Below are positions 7,701 to 16,795 of a stretch of DNA of 64,000 nt, in pieces. The stretch's first letter is position 1. The number at the start of each line of letters is the position of its first letter. The notes under the pieces were generated by a model. The model was not told the DNA's origin. It did not search any database and saw only the letters and a program-made list of their open reading frames with translations. Source of the stretch: Polynucleobacter sp. VK25 (lineage in GTDB: Bacteria > Pseudomonadota > Gammaproteobacteria > Burkholderiales > Burkholderiaceae); contig NZ_CP061288.1 in assembly GCF_018687355.1 (NCBI RefSeq), forward strand, positions 1,250,144 through 1,314,143, read 5' to 3'. Both the position numbers and the translations under genes were made by a program.

Positions 7701-9263
7701 TTATTTGAGGCTGACTTGATAAGAGCGACCCACCCTTTCCCATTCAGCCGCCTCCTTAAGAAGGCTAAATTCTGTGAGGGGATGTTCGGTGGCCCACTCT
7801 TTAGAGAGGCTGACGAAATAAGATCCATCCTTCTCAGAAACTTTGACCTTGGGAAGATTTGTATCGCTTCGACCGCGGCAGAGGACCTGGGCCAACCTTA
7901 GACAAAAAAGCATGCGCCAGTCTTCAAAACTAGGGTTATTAGCCAGTTTTCCCAACTTACCGGTGTGTCCGATCAATAAAGCAGCGAGTCTAGCCTGGTC
8001 ATTTTTAGAGAAGCCTGGCATATCGGCATTGCCCGCTATATAAGCCGAGTGCTTGTGATATCCATTATGAGAAATAGATAAGCCGATTTCATGGAGATTG
8101 GCGGCCCACTGCAATAGTGCTACGTTATCTGCTCTACTTTCGGATTCTGGCTTAGGAAGATGCTGCAGAAAATCTGCCGCTAATTTACCAACCCTATCAG
8201 CTTGCTCACGATCAACGGCATAACGTTGCATAAATTGCTCAACAGTGACATAACGCATATCGTGATGTTGTGAGCGACCAAGTAGGTCATACAAAACGCC
8301 GCTACGTAATGCGGCATCAGTAACTTCCATTTCGTTAATGCCTAATTCATCAAATGCTGCCAGCATAATTGCTAAACCGCCTGGCCAAACCATTCTTCTG
8401 TCATCTTTTAAACCAATGAGCTCCACTTGATTTACATGCTCGTACTTCAGCAAGTGTTTTTTGAGATTCTTTAAGCCTTCACGAGTAATCAGACCACTAG
8501 CACCATTAACACGGCCCATGGTTAAACCATCGCCCTGACCATTGAAGTTGTTGTTAGCAATCAGTTCCGCTAAAGCTCTGGCAGTTCCAGAGGAGCCTAT
8601 GACTTGATTCCAGCCACTTTTAAGATACGCACCTGAAATGACCTGGATTTCACGGCGAGCAGCCAATTCTGCCTCTTTAAATGCGTGCGCATCGATATTT
8701 CCTTTTGGGAAAAAACGCATGCTGTGTGAGACGCAACCAATATAGAGACTTTCCATCAGCTTTGGCTCATAACCTTTACCAATAATGAATTCAGTAGAAC
8801 CACCACCGATATCAATGACTAGTCTATTACCCTGAACGGCTGGAACTTCATGCGCCGCTCCAATGTAAATAAGGCGAGCCTCTTCTACCCCAGCAATGAC
8901 TTCAATTGGAAATCCTAGAGCCTCCTCCGCATCCGTTACAAATTGCTGCGCATTCTTAGCAACGCGCAAAGTATTGGTGGCGACGGCTCGAACATGAGAA
9001 GGATCGAATCCACGAATACGTTCGCCAAAACGCCGAATAGTAGTTAAACCTCTTTGATAGGCATCATTACCAAGTAATTTATTCTCAGTAAGGCCAGCGG
9101 CCAGACGTACTGTCTCACGTAAAGTATCTATGGGACGTAGCTGGGTACCAGAAGGCGTATTTACCGCCTGAGCTACCAGCATACGAAAACTATTTGACCC
9201 TAAATCAACCGCAGCCACGAGGTCTGCGGAAGTTACTGAAGGATCTACGGTATTGCTGGCCAA
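7701..9263 (-). CDS. ppx: Exopolyphosphatase, Ppx/GppA family
   Basis: Removes terminal phosphates from polyphosphate; homologues also hydrolyse pppGpp. About 520 residues. The N-terminal ASKHA ATPase-like domain carries VAAVDLGSNSFRMLVAQ, VATNTLRVAKN and the IDIGGGSTEFI phosphate loop. The C-terminal half (after about residue 310) is the HD-like helical domain. The start is uncertain: TTG at 9263 has GGGGA at good spacing, and a TTG at 9275 adds four residues. Placed between the lipid-remodelling operon and phoR, it balances the two PPK2s. A weak Pho-box-like pair lies upstream. Confidence 0.92.
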   Translation of the reverse strand: MASNTVDPSVTSADLVAAVDLGSNSFRMLVAQAVNTPSGTQLRPIDTLRETVRLAAGLTENKLLGNDAYQRGLTTIRRFGERIRGFDPSHVRAVATNTLRVAKNAQQFVTDAEEALGFPIEVIAGVEEARLIYIGAAHEVPAVQGNRLVIDIGGGSTEFIIGKGYEPKLMESLYIGCVSHSMRFFPKGNIDAHAFKEAELAARREIQVISGAYLKSGWNQVIGSSGTARALAELIANNNFNGQGDGLTMGRVNGASGLITREGLKNLKKHLLKYEHVNQVELIGLKDDRRMVWPGGLAIMLAAFDELGINEMEVTDAALRSGVLYDLLGRSQHHDMRYVTVEQFMQRYAVDREQADRVGKLAADFLQHLPKPESESRADNVALLQWAANLHEIGLSISHNGYHKHSAYIAGNADMPGFSKNDQARLAALLIGHTGKLGKLANNPSFEDWRMLFCLRLAQVLCRGRSDTNLPKVKVSEKDGSYFVSLSKEWATEHPLTEFSLLKEAAEWERVGRSYQVSLK

Positions 9264-9303
9264 AATTTTCCCCAAGAATGGAATGCTGCATCAATTATGT
9301 CTA

Positions 9304-9325
9304 TTTTATGTACAAAAGGTGACAC
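9304..9325 (-). promoter_or_regulatory. Weak Pho-box-like repeat upstream of ppx
   Basis: On the minus strand GTGTCACCTTT (9325-9315) is followed in 11-bp phase by TGTACATAAAA (9314-9304). The first unit fits PhoB sites well, the second only partly. The position, about 40-60 bp before ppx, suits an activator site, but the match is below that of the pstS and PPK2 sites. Confidence 0.3.
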
Positions 9326-9374
9326 ATTGATGAAATCAACAGCAAGCCTTTATGACTGGGGCAGCCAACGCTAA

Positions 9375-9584
9375 TTAGGCAGCTAAGTTTTGCTCTGAGC
9401 TTGAACAATCACGATTACCAAAGCTACACAAAATGCAGCAATCACCAGACTTTGGCTTCAAGATAGCACTGCAAGAACGACAGCGATACAGATGCTGGGC
9501 ACCCTCTTCAGAGCTGATGATTTCAGAGGCTTGGCAATGGGGGCAAGTAACAATCGATTGCAGATGGTTGATGGTCTTATTCAC
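9375..9584 (-). CDS. Small GDCCxxC-motif cysteine-rich protein
   Basis: 69 residues. Two CxxC pairs (CPHCQ, CRSC) resemble a zinc ribbon and are followed by GDCCILCSFGNRDC. This is the GDCCxxC (GDCCVxC) domain family, some members of which carry selenocysteine in the GDxC motif; here all positions are ordinary cysteine codons. Function is not known in the family; a redox or metal-handling role is plausible. It sits alone between ppx and a small Lys-rich gene. Nothing else in the window points to a partner. Confidence 0.75.
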   Translation of the reverse strand: MNKTINHLQSIVTCPHCQASEIISSEEGAQHLYRCRSCSAILKPKSGDCCILCSFGNRDCSSSEQNLAA

Positions 9585-9717
9585 ACTGCAATACTGAACC
9601 AGGATTGTGACAAGATTATGTCAAGCAAATCAACAGCCTTATGCCTATGGAGCCTAAAATATCAGAAATGTCATATTACTTTGCTAGGATTGGGATTCAC
9701 TTAATCCCTTCAGTTGA

Positions 9718-9939
9718 ATGAATATGAGCAAATATCTATATGAAGACGCAGTAAAACAACTGCAAGAATCTGGCGGCATTAGCCTGGTGGATTTGAAAAA
9801 CCTTCCCCATGAAGATCTTGTCGAGTTATTAGAGGAAATTAAGGTTTGGTGCCTCTATGCCAATGGCAAAACAGATAAGCTGCCTAAAGAATCCAAAAAG
9901 AAGAAGAAAAAGAAGAAGGATTCAGAGAAGAAAGATTGA
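9718..9939 (+). CDS. Small hypothetical protein with lysine-rich tail
   Basis: 73 residues, or 71 from the second ATG at 9724. A folded-looking acidic first part (YLYEDAVKQLQESGGISLVDLKNLPHEDLVELLEEIKVWCLYA) is followed by a tail of mostly lysine (KESKKKKKKKKDSEKKD). I do not recognise a family. Its stop is three bases from the convergent phoR stop. The amphipathic Leu/Glu-rich N-terminus and sensible codon use favour a real gene. No clear ribosome binding site is visible. Given its location inside the Pho block, a link to phosphate or polyphosphate is possible but unsupported. Confidence 0.55.
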   Translation: MNMSKYLYEDAVKQLQESGGISLVDLKNLPHEDLVELLEEIKVWCLYANGKTDKLPKESKKKKKKKKDSEKKD

Positions 9940-9942
9940 GTT

Positions 9943-11241
9943 TTAAGCAGTCACTCGGTCTTTAGGGAAGCGCAGCATAAATTTACTACCTCTTCCGGGA
10001 GTGCTCTCTATAACCAGTTGAGCTTGATGTCGATTGGCAATATGCTTAACAATAGCCAAGCCTAAACCAGTACCGCCAGTATCCCTTGAGCGGCTCCTAT
10101 CTACACGATAAAAGCGCTCTGTTAACCGGGATAAATGCTCAGATGCAATTCCTGGGCCAGTGTCTGTAACCGCGAACTCGCCCTGCCCCTGATCATTTAT
10201 CTTCCACTCAACGCCGATCGATCCAACATCCGGCGTATAGCGAATTGCATTGGAGACTAGATTACTAAATGCAGAGAGTATTTCTCTTTCATCACCCAAT
10301 AAGTTCTGCTGTGAATTTACGTCGAAGTTAAACGAATGTTTGCCTTGAGAAAGTGCTTCAGCGTCATTCTTCAGCAGCGCCATCAAGGTCTCAACCTTAA
10401 CTACTGTGTTTATGGCCGGCAATGCATTGGATTCTAGATTGGCAAGAGTCAATAAGTCCTCAACCAGGCTTTTCATTCTCTGGGCCTGAGACATCATCAT
10501 GTCAAAGTATTGATCCTGCTGGTCTTTCTTGAGATCTAAGGACTGAACAGTCTCCAGAAAGCCCATCAAAACAGTGATTGGTGTGCGCATTTCATGGGAA
10601 ACGTTAGCCACGAAATCGCGGCGCATCGCATCCGCTTTTTGCAAATCCGTGACGTCCTGCACCAAAAGAAGATGGCGCCTTTGGCCGAAGGGAAAAGCTT
10701 GCAACATCAAGCTTAAGCTGCCATCAGGCCCCATACGCTCCATTAACAGAGGTTCTTCAAAATTACGCTTATTGAGATACTGTATGAATTCAGGGCGACG
10801 AATTAAAAAATTAATGCGCTGCATGACATCGCGCTTAAAGATTAATCCAAAGAATCGCTCGGCAATACTATTGCACCACTCAATTTGGTCGCTTTCATCG
10901 AGCATAACGATGCCGTTTGGAGAGGCTTGGAATGCCTCAATAAAGTGCTCGTGCTGCTGCTCAATACTTCGGATATGTTGCTTTAGATTTCTAACTAAGC
11001 GCTGAAGTCTAAAAAACACTTCTTCCCAAAACCCGCTTGGTAAGGGCATATTTTCGACAGAATCAGCAAGGGTATATTTTCTAAGGCGCGCTAAGTTAAT
11101 GTAAGCGTACACAAGTGGAATGGAAAGAACGGAAATTCCGACTGCTATAGCCCACTCCGCACCCCATAAGGACAATGTTGTAAACGCCAATACAAATGCG
11201 ACGCAAATAATGACGAAGAAACGGGTGAGAACGGATAGCAT
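9943..11241 (-). CDS. phoR: Phosphate-regulon sensor histidine kinase
   Basis: Membrane kinase that phosphorylates PhoB when phosphate is scarce; PhoU and the Pst transporter relay the signal. 432 residues. Two N-terminal membrane helices (about 5-25 and 29-47) have almost no periplasmic loop, typical of PhoR. A PAS domain (about 100-200) precedes the H-box FVANVSHEMRTP with His216. The ATPase domain shows NAIRYTP, DTGPGI and GTGLGLAI. Last gene of pstSCAB-phoU-phoB-phoR, 64 bp after phoB. A short ATCTCC/GGAGAT inverted repeat lies in that gap. Confidence 0.95.
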   Translation of the reverse strand: MLSVLTRFFVIICVAFVLAFTTLSLWGAEWAIAVGISVLSIPLVYAYINLARLRKYTLADSVENMPLPSGFWEEVFFRLQRLVRNLKQHIRSIEQQHEHFIEAFQASPNGIVMLDESDQIEWCNSIAERFFGLIFKRDVMQRINFLIRRPEFIQYLNKRNFEEPLLMERMGPDGSLSLMLQAFPFGQRRHLLLVQDVTDLQKADAMRRDFVANVSHEMRTPITVLMGFLETVQSLDLKKDQQDQYFDMMMSQAQRMKSLVEDLLTLANLESNALPAINTVVKVETLMALLKNDAEALSQGKHSFNFDVNSQQNLLGDEREILSAFSNLVSNAIRYTPDVGSIGVEWKINDQGQGEFAVTDTGPGIASEHLSRLTERFYRVDRSRSRDTGGTGLGLAIVKHIANRHQAQLVIESTPGRGSKFMLRFPKDRVTA

Positions 11242-11305
11242 GATGCAATATTAGAGCATCTCCAAAAATCCCCGGAGATTCCCAATAAAATCGTTAAATA
11301 CAGGC

Positions 11306-12019
11306 TTAAGTTTCGGTTGGGGTCTTGGTGATGCGGTAGCCGCTGCCACGTACGGTCTCAACGTAGCGGTCGCAATCAAAAGGGGCTAGTGCTGCCCTTA
11401 AGCGCTTAATGTGAACGTCGACTGTTCTTTCTTCAATATAGACTTCACTACCCCATACCTTATCCAATAAACTGCCACGAGAATGAACCCGCTCAGGATT
11501 AGCCATAAAGTACTGAAGCAAACGGAATTCGGTTGGCCCCAGGGCGATAGATTTAGGCTCAATATTAGGCCAAACTGCCAATACACGGTGAGAGCTCGGA
11601 TCGAGTTTTAACGGACCAACGGTTAGTGGGCCAGTGTCTTCAATAGGCATCTGCCTACGTAGTATTGCCCTTACCCTAGCCACTAACTCTTTAGGTGAAA
11701 AAGGTTTGGTAACGTAATCATCCGCTCCTGAATCAAGGCCCAGAACCTTATCGGACTCTTCACTCTTGGCGGTCAGCATCAAAATCGGCAATGCCTTAGT
11801 ACGTTCATTAGAGCGCAACTCTTTTGCAAACTGAACCCCTGATTTACCAGGCAACATCCAATCCAGAATAACCAGATTAGGAAGCTGATCTTTCATCATT
11901 GCCAAAGCAAGATCCGTCTGCATCGCCTTTTCTACCTCGTACCCCGCATGGGACAGGTTAATCGCAATCAATTCTGCAATTGATGGCTCATCCTCAACTA
12001 TGAGTATGCGGTGAGTCAT
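11306..12019 (-). CDS. phoB: Phosphate-regulon response regulator
   Basis: OmpR-type regulator that binds Pho boxes. 237 residues. The receiver domain has acidic pocket Glu9-Asp10, phosphoacceptor Asp53 (ILDWMLPG) and Lys105 (TKPF). The C-terminal winged helix ends with ERTVDVHIKRLRAAL and GSGYR, the DNA-contacting helix and wing. Encoded between phoU (15-bp gap) and phoR, it is the predicted user of the Pho boxes at 1.4, 4.3 and 16.6 kb. Confidence 0.96.
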   Translation of the reverse strand: MTHRILIVEDEPSIAELIAINLSHAGYEVEKAMQTDLALAMMKDQLPNLVILDWMLPGKSGVQFAKELRSNERTKALPILMLTAKSEESDKVLGLDSGADDYVTKPFSPKELVARVRAILRRQMPIEDTGPLTVGPLKLDPSSHRVLAVWPNIEPKSIALGPTEFRLLQYFMANPERVHSRGSLLDKVWGSEVYIEERTVDVHIKRLRAALAPFDCDRYVETVRGSGYRITKTPTET

Positions 12020-12034
12020 TATCAGAGGCCCTAT

Positions 12035-12742
12035 TTATTGTCTATTTGCTTCGCGGACTAAATCTTCATGCGGGATATGGCGAACATCAGATCCCTTAGC
12101 AATGTAGATCACGAACTCTGCAATATTTTTAGCATGATCACCGATACGCTCAATAGCCTTGGCAATCGTCAGCATATCCAGGCCTGTACTGATCATATGC
12201 GGATCTTCAGACATATAGGTAATGAGCTTGCGCACAAAGCCTCTGAATTCTTCGTCAATCTGACGGTCTTCTTGAACCACATCAGCTGCCGCAATAGTAT
12301 CTAAGCGCGCAAAAGCATCAAGACTGCGACGCAACAAAGAAATCGCCATCTGACCTGATAAGCGAATCTCTGCAACGTTAATGTTGTGCGGTAAACCAGA
12401 TTCAATTAAGCGCTTGGTACGCTTAGCTACACGTTCAGCCTCATCGCCAGCGCGCTCAAGATTTGTAATCGCTTTTGATACTGCCATGACGAGACGCAAA
12501 TCTCGCGCAGTAGGCTGTCTGCGTGCGATCAATTCGGTGCAAGCTAAATCAATCTGAATTTCAAGATCGTTAACTAACTTTTCATTTTCGATTACAACAT
12601 TGCAAGTTTCGGCGTCCATTTGTGTAAATGCGCGCATCGCTGTGGCAATCTGTGACTCTACAAGACCGCCCATCTCAAGCAAGCGGCTTGAAAGAGAGTT
12701 AAGGTCTGCATCAAACTGTGATGATAGGTGTTTATCTGGCAT
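12035..12742 (-). CDS. phoU: Phosphate-signalling complex protein PhoU
   Basis: Cytoplasmic all-helical protein that links the Pst transporter to PhoR and keeps the Pho regulon off in high phosphate. About 235 residues, two three-helix bundles. Each bears the metal-binding E/DxxxD-type motif: LERAGDEAERV in the first half, IERIGDHAKNI in the second. The ATG at 12742 has GGAG seven bases upstream and is preferred to a TTG at 12754. Twelve bases downstream of pstB. Confidence 0.95.
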   Translation of the reverse strand: MPDKHLSSQFDADLNSLSSRLLEMGGLVESQIATAMRAFTQMDAETCNVVIENEKLVNDLEIQIDLACTELIARRQPTARDLRLVMAVSKAITNLERAGDEAERVAKRTKRLIESGLPHNINVAEIRLSGQMAISLLRRSLDAFARLDTIAAADVVQEDRQIDEEFRGFVRKLITYMSEDPHMISTGLDMLTIAKAIERIGDHAKNIAEFVIYIAKGSDVRHIPHEDLVREANRQ

Positions 12743-12754
12743 GTGTGTCTCCAA

Positions 12755-13603
12755 TTAACCGAAGCGGCCGGTAATGTAGTCTTCTGTTTCTTTACGCTTA
12801 GGCTTAATAAATATCTCGTCAGTTTTGCCATACTCAATCAGGCTACCTAAATACATATAGGCCGTATAGTCAGATACACGAGCTGCTTGCTGCATATTAT
12901 GAGTCACGATCGCAATCGTGTAATCCTTTTTAAGCTCATGAATCAATTCCTCCACTTTACCGGTGGAAATGGGGTCCAAGGCAGATGTTGGCTCATCCAA
13001 CAAAATGACTGAAGGCTTTACAGCTACACCACGGGCAATACACAAACGCTGTTGCTGGCCACCAGAAAGAGATAAACCGCTCTGATTTAACTTATCTTTT
13101 ACTTCATTCCACAGCGCCGCCTTATTTAATGCCCACTCTACACGCTCATCCATTTCGGAACGTGAGAGCTTTTCATAAAGACGTACACCAAAGGCGATAT
13201 TTTCGTAGATCGACATTGGGAATGGGGTTGGCTTCTGAAAAACCATACCAATGCGTGAGCGCAGGAGATTTAAGTCTTGGCCTGGCTCAAGAATATTCTG
13301 CCCGTAGAAATTGATCTCACCTTCTGCACGCTGACCAGGATAGAGGTCATACATCCGGTTTAAGGTTCTCAGAAGGGTTGATTTTCCGCAACCAGAAGGC
13401 CCGATGAATGCAGTGACCTTACCTTGCTCAATATCTAAATTGATCTTTTTTAAGCCTTGGAATGCGCCGTAATAAAAATTCAGATTACGCACTTCAATAG
13501 CATTGATTGCCGCATTTTGCGGTTCTTGGTTTATTGCGTCCACTCTACCCCCTTGACTATCAACCTGATTCAAGTCAAACATTGTTTTCATATTACTCAT
13601 CAT
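12755..13603 (-). CDS. pstB: Phosphate ABC transporter ATPase PstB
   Basis: Energises high-affinity phosphate import through PstCA. 282 residues from the ATG at 13603, which overlaps the pstA stop (ATGA); in-frame ATGs at 13600 and 13591 are alternatives. A longer frame to 13687 lies inside pstA. Walker A is GPSGCGKST, the Q-loop [10 protein letters not shown] is typical of PstB, the signature is LSGGQQQR and Walker B is VILLDEP. A short unconserved leader (about 35 residues) precedes the ABC domain. Confidence 0.95.
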   Translation of the reverse strand: MMSNMKTMFDLNQVDSQGGRVDAINQEPQNAAINAIEVRNLNFYYGAFQGLKKINLDIEQGKVTAFIGPSGCGKSTLLRTLNRMYDLYPGQRAEGEINFYGQNILEPGQDLNLLRSRIGMVFQKPTPFPMSIYENIAFGVRLYEKLSRSEMDERVEWALNKAALWNEVKDKLNQSGLSLSGGQQQRLCIARGVAVKPSVILLDEPTSALDPISTGKVEELIHELKKDYTIAIVTHNMQQAARVSDYTAYMYLGSLIEYGKTDEIFIKPKRKETEDYITGRFG

Positions 13604-14466
13604 CCCTGCACCTTCTCTCGGAATACCACACGAGCAAGGATATTTAGCCCTAGCACTGCAAATGTAATCAGCAACGCGCCACCCCAAGCAAGATCAACCC
13701 AGTTGTCGTAGGGACTCATTGCAAATTGGAATATCACCACTGGCAAGTTCGCCATTGGCGCATTCATATTGGTTGAAAAGAATTGGTTATTTAAGGCGGT
13801 AAACAACAAAGGCGCTGTTTCACCGCTAACACGTGCCAGGGCAAGCAAGATACCCGTCATCACACCACTTTGTGCAGCACGAAGCGTGATCATGAATGCC
13901 ACTTTCCACTTTGGTGTGCCAAGCGCATAAGCAGCTTCACGCAAACTACCTGGAACCAAACGAAGCATATTCTCAGTGGTACGCACAACAACCGGTATTG
14001 CAATTAAAGCCAAAGCAATGGTGCCAGCCCAACCAGAGAAGTGACGAACCTGCGCAACCACGAAGGCATAGACAAACAAACCAATAACGATTGATGGAGC
14101 AGACAACATAATGTCTGTTACAAATCGAGTAATTGCAGCAACCTTGCTACGATCGCCATACTCCGACAGATACAAGCCTGCAAGGACGCCAACTGGCGTA
14201 CTAATCAATGTACAGCAGCCAATCAGCATTAAGCTGCCAACAATCGCATTTGCTAAACCGCCGCCATCAGATCCCGGAGCTGGCGTGCTGTGTGTAAAGA
14301 GGTCCAAGTTAATTGAGGAGAATCCTTTAATTACCAAGACACTCAGAATCCAGAACAAGAAAATCATTCCCAGGCCCATGGCGAACATGGACAGGGTAAG
14401 GCCGATCTTGTTGGCACGCTTGCGACGAGCAAAAACTTCTGGATTGATATTGGTTGCCTTGTTCAT
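13600..14466 (-). CDS. pstA: Phosphate ABC transporter permease PstA
   Basis: Inner-membrane channel subunit, 288 residues, six membrane helices. The ABC-permease coupling loop reads [41 protein letters not shown] is the usual PstA segment. Overlaps pstC by ATGA at its start and pstB by ATGA at its end, so pstC-pstA-pstB are translationally linked. Confidence 0.95.
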   Translation of the reverse strand: MNKATNINPEVFARRKRANKIGLTLSMFAMGLGMIFLFWILSVLVIKGFSSINLDLFTHSTPAPGSDGGGLANAIVGSLMLIGCCTLISTPVGVLAGLYLSEYGDRSKVAAITRFVTDIMLSAPSIVIGLFVYAFVVAQVRHFSGWAGTIALALIAIPVVVRTTENMLRLVPGSLREAAYALGTPKWKVAFMITLRAAQSGVMTGILLALARVSGETAPLLFTALNNQFFSTNMNAPMANLPVVIFQFAMSPYDNWVDLAWGGALLITFAVLGLNILARVVFREKVQG

Positions 14467-15461
14467 GATTTCAGGCCCTGCTTCTTCTCCATATTATTTA
14501 GCATCCACTTAGCGCATGCCAAAACAATGAAGGTAATAATAAATAGTGCGAGTCCGAGTGCAAATAATGAGGAAAGGTGATTACCTGCTTCAGCCTCACC
14601 AAATTCGTTTGCCAATGTAGATGCAATCGACGTGCCCGGTGCAAATAAAGATGGGGACAAGCGCTGCGCATTGCCAATTACGAAGGTCACTGCCATGGTT
14701 TCACCAAGCGCCCTACCCAAGCCCAGCATCACGCCACCAATCACACCAGCCTTGGTATATGGAAGCACTACGTTCTTAACCACTTCCCAGGTTGTGCAGC
14801 CAATACCGTAGGCAGACTCTTTAAGAACCGGTGGAACGATCTCAAATACGTCGCGCATCACTGAAGCAATAAACGGCAGAATCATCATTGCCAGAATTAA
14901 TCCAGCACAGAGAACGCCAATGCCATTGAAAGCGCCAGAAAATAAAATACCTAATCCTGGAATTTTGCCTAGAGTTGCCGCAAGTGCTGGCTCTATGTAT
15001 TCAGCAAACAAAGGAGCAAAGATGAATAAACCAAACATGCCATAAATGATTGATGGAACTGCTGCCAATAACTCTACCGCTGTACCTAATGGACGACGCA
15101 AAGGACCTGGACAGAGTTCTGTCAGGAATACCGCAATGCCAAAGCTTAGAGGTACCGCAATTAGCAAAGCAATAATGGATGTAGCCAAGGTGCCATAGAT
15201 GGCAATCAAGCCACCGAACTCACCATTCACAATGTCCCACTCTTGAGTAAAGAAAAATCCTAAACCAAAAGTATTTAGTGCGGGCCATGCATTGATCACC
15301 AGGGAAATGATGATGCCTAATAAGGCAATCAATACCGAACAGGCAAAGAACTGGGTAATGCCGTGAAATAAAAAGTCTTGAACTCGCTGAATCTTAGCGA
15401 TTCGCAGCGCCTGAGGCGTTGGGGCTGAATGAGATTGAGCGTTATCGATCATCGTTTGCAT
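14463..15461 (-). CDS. pstC: Phosphate ABC transporter permease PstC
   Basis: Second channel subunit, 332 residues (329 from an in-frame ATG at 15452). Six membrane helices follow a short cytoplasmic N-terminus. The coupling loop is [26 protein letters not shown], and [18 protein letters not shown] is characteristic. It is separated from pstS by 74 bp that contain a hairpin, whereas the rest of the operon is tightly packed. Confidence 0.95.
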   Translation of the reverse strand: MQTMIDNAQSHSAPTPQALRIAKIQRVQDFLFHGITQFFACSVLIALLGIIISLVINAWPALNTFGLGFFFTQEWDIVNGEFGGLIAIYGTLATSIIALLIAVPLSFGIAVFLTELCPGPLRRPLGTAVELLAAVPSIIYGMFGLFIFAPLFAEYIEPALAATLGKIPGLGILFSGAFNGIGVLCAGLILAMMILPFIASVMRDVFEIVPPVLKESAYGIGCTTWEVVKNVVLPYTKAGVIGGVMLGLGRALGETMAVTFVIGNAQRLSPSLFAPGTSIASTLANEFGEAEAGNHLSSLFALGLALFIITFIVLACAKWMLNNMEKKQGLKS

Positions 15462-15475
15462 ATATTTATACAGCC

Positions 15476-15503
15476 AAACAGCCCCACCTTAGTGGAGCTG
15501 TTT
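15476..15503 (-). terminator. pstS-pstC intercistronic hairpin (attenuator)
   Basis: In the minus-strand transcript a 12-bp stem forms between AAACAGCTCCAC and GTGGGGCTGTTT with a four-base loop and one G-U pair. There is no proper U-run after it. Such hairpins after binding-protein genes protect the pstS message and reduce read-through, giving PstS excess over the membrane subunits. Role inferred. Confidence 0.6.
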
Positions 15504-15535
15504 GTTATCTCAGTAAACAAGTAAATTTGCAAAAT

Positions 15536-16558
15536 TTACTTAGTCGCAATCTTATTGAAAACATTCTTGCGAATGAAATCAGTTGTTTTGTCAGGCATTG
15601 GAACGTAATCCAAGTCTTCCGCCATCTTCTTGCCGTCTTTGAATGCAAAGTCAAAGAACTTAAGTACTTCAGCAACGTTAGCTTTGTTCTCTGGATTCTT
15701 GTAAATCAAGATAAATGATGCGCCAGTAATTGGCCATGATTTGGCACCAGGAGCATTGGTAATAAATGTTCCCATGCCTGGAATTGCTGCCCAATCTGTA
15801 CTTGCAGCAGCTGCAGCAAATGTAAGGTCGTCAGGAGCAACAAATTGACCATCTTTATTCTTCATGGAAATGAAGGTCATTTTGTTTTTCTTGGCATATG
15901 CATATTCAACGTAACCAACAGAGTTCTTCACGCGAGTTACGTTTGCCGCTACACCCTCGTTACCCTTGCCACCTACTGTTGAGGCTGCAGGCCACTTAAC
16001 AGAAGCGCCAGAACCTACGCCGTCTTTAAACAAAGTACTTGTTTTAGCTAGGTAGTCAGTAAAGATCGCTGTAGTACCAGAACCATCAGCACGCACAACC
16101 ACAGTAATTGGGCCGCTAGGAATCTTTACGCCTGGGTTCATGATGGCGATACGCTTATCACCCCAATCAGAAATCACACCTTGGAAAATGTCTGCCAATG
16201 TTGGGCCGTCCAACTTGATTTCACCTGGCTTAACACCATCAACGTTAATCACTGGAACAACACCACCAATAATCGCTGGGAACTGAACCAAGCCATCTTT
16301 TTCTAAGTCATCAAATTTCACTGGATTGTCTGTTGCACCAAAATCCACTGTTTTTGCTTTGATCTGCTTAATGCCACCGGATGAACCGATAGACTGGTAA
16401 TTTAAGTTTGAACCAGTTTTAGCTTTAAATGCTTCTGCCCATTTGGCATAAATTGGGTACGGGAATGTTGCGCCTGCGCCAGTCATATCTACGGCAAATG
16501 CCGCTGGAGCTAGTGAAATAGCACCAATAACGAGGGCTTTTTTCAAGAAAGATTTCAT
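15536..16558 (-). CDS. pstS: Periplasmic phosphate-binding protein PstS
   Basis: High-affinity phosphate receptor for PstCAB. 340 residues with a Sec signal peptide (MKSFLKKALVIGAISLAPAAFA, cleavage likely after residue 22). Phosphate-contacting segments are GAGATFPYPIY, IGSSGGIKQI, and VVRADGSGTT. Typical length for proteobacterial PstS. First gene of the operon and preceded by a good Pho box, so strong induction on phosphate starvation is expected. Confidence 0.96.
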   Translation of the reverse strand: MKSFLKKALVIGAISLAPAAFAVDMTGAGATFPYPIYAKWAEAFKAKTGSNLNYQSIGSSGGIKQIKAKTVDFGATDNPVKFDDLEKDGLVQFPAIIGGVVPVINVDGVKPGEIKLDGPTLADIFQGVISDWGDKRIAIMNPGVKIPSGPITVVVRADGSGTTAIFTDYLAKTSTLFKDGVGSGASVKWPAASTVGGKGNEGVAANVTRVKNSVGYVEYAYAKKNKMTFISMKNKDGQFVAPDDLTFAAAAASTDWAAIPGMGTFITNAPGAKSWPITGASFILIYKNPENKANVAEVLKFFDFAFKDGKKMAEDLDYVPMPDKTTDFIRKNVFNKIATK

Positions 16559-16615
16559 TTATTCAGTCCTTAAATTGAATATGCGCAACAGCGCGATATA
16601 AGAACAATAAGGCGG

Positions 16616-16637
16616 CAATATGACAGCTATGTGACAC
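16616..16637 (-). promoter_or_regulatory. Pho box upstream of pstS
   Basis: Minus strand: GTGTCACATAG (16637-16627) directly followed by CTGTCATATTG (16626-16616), two 11-bp units close to the PhoB consensus. They lie 58 bp before the pstS start. TTATAT (16601-16596) or TATTGT (16609-16604) could be the -10. Confidence 0.8.
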
Positions 16638-16729
16638 CCCTAAAACCCCTTTACAGATGCTCCAAGTGGCATTTTCCCGGAATTAGGTCCTATCGGGCAA
16701 AGGCCAGTATTACAGGCAAATGACCAAAG

Positions 16730-16753
16730 AAAAACCACCCGAAGGTGGTTTTT
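16730..16753. terminator. Terminator downstream of the lipase gene
   Basis: Perfect stem AAAAACCACC / GGTGGTTTTT with a CGAA tetraloop. On the minus strand it ends in a U-run just after the lipase stop at 16796, isolating it from pstS. Confidence 0.9.
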
Positions 16754-16795
16754 ACTAATGACTACCCCAATAACTAGTAGGGCTTTTATTTCAAT

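Noticed and set aside
10574..11005. 143-codon plus-strand frame
   Set aside because: Antisense to phoR; composition has no protein-like pattern and phoR is complete.
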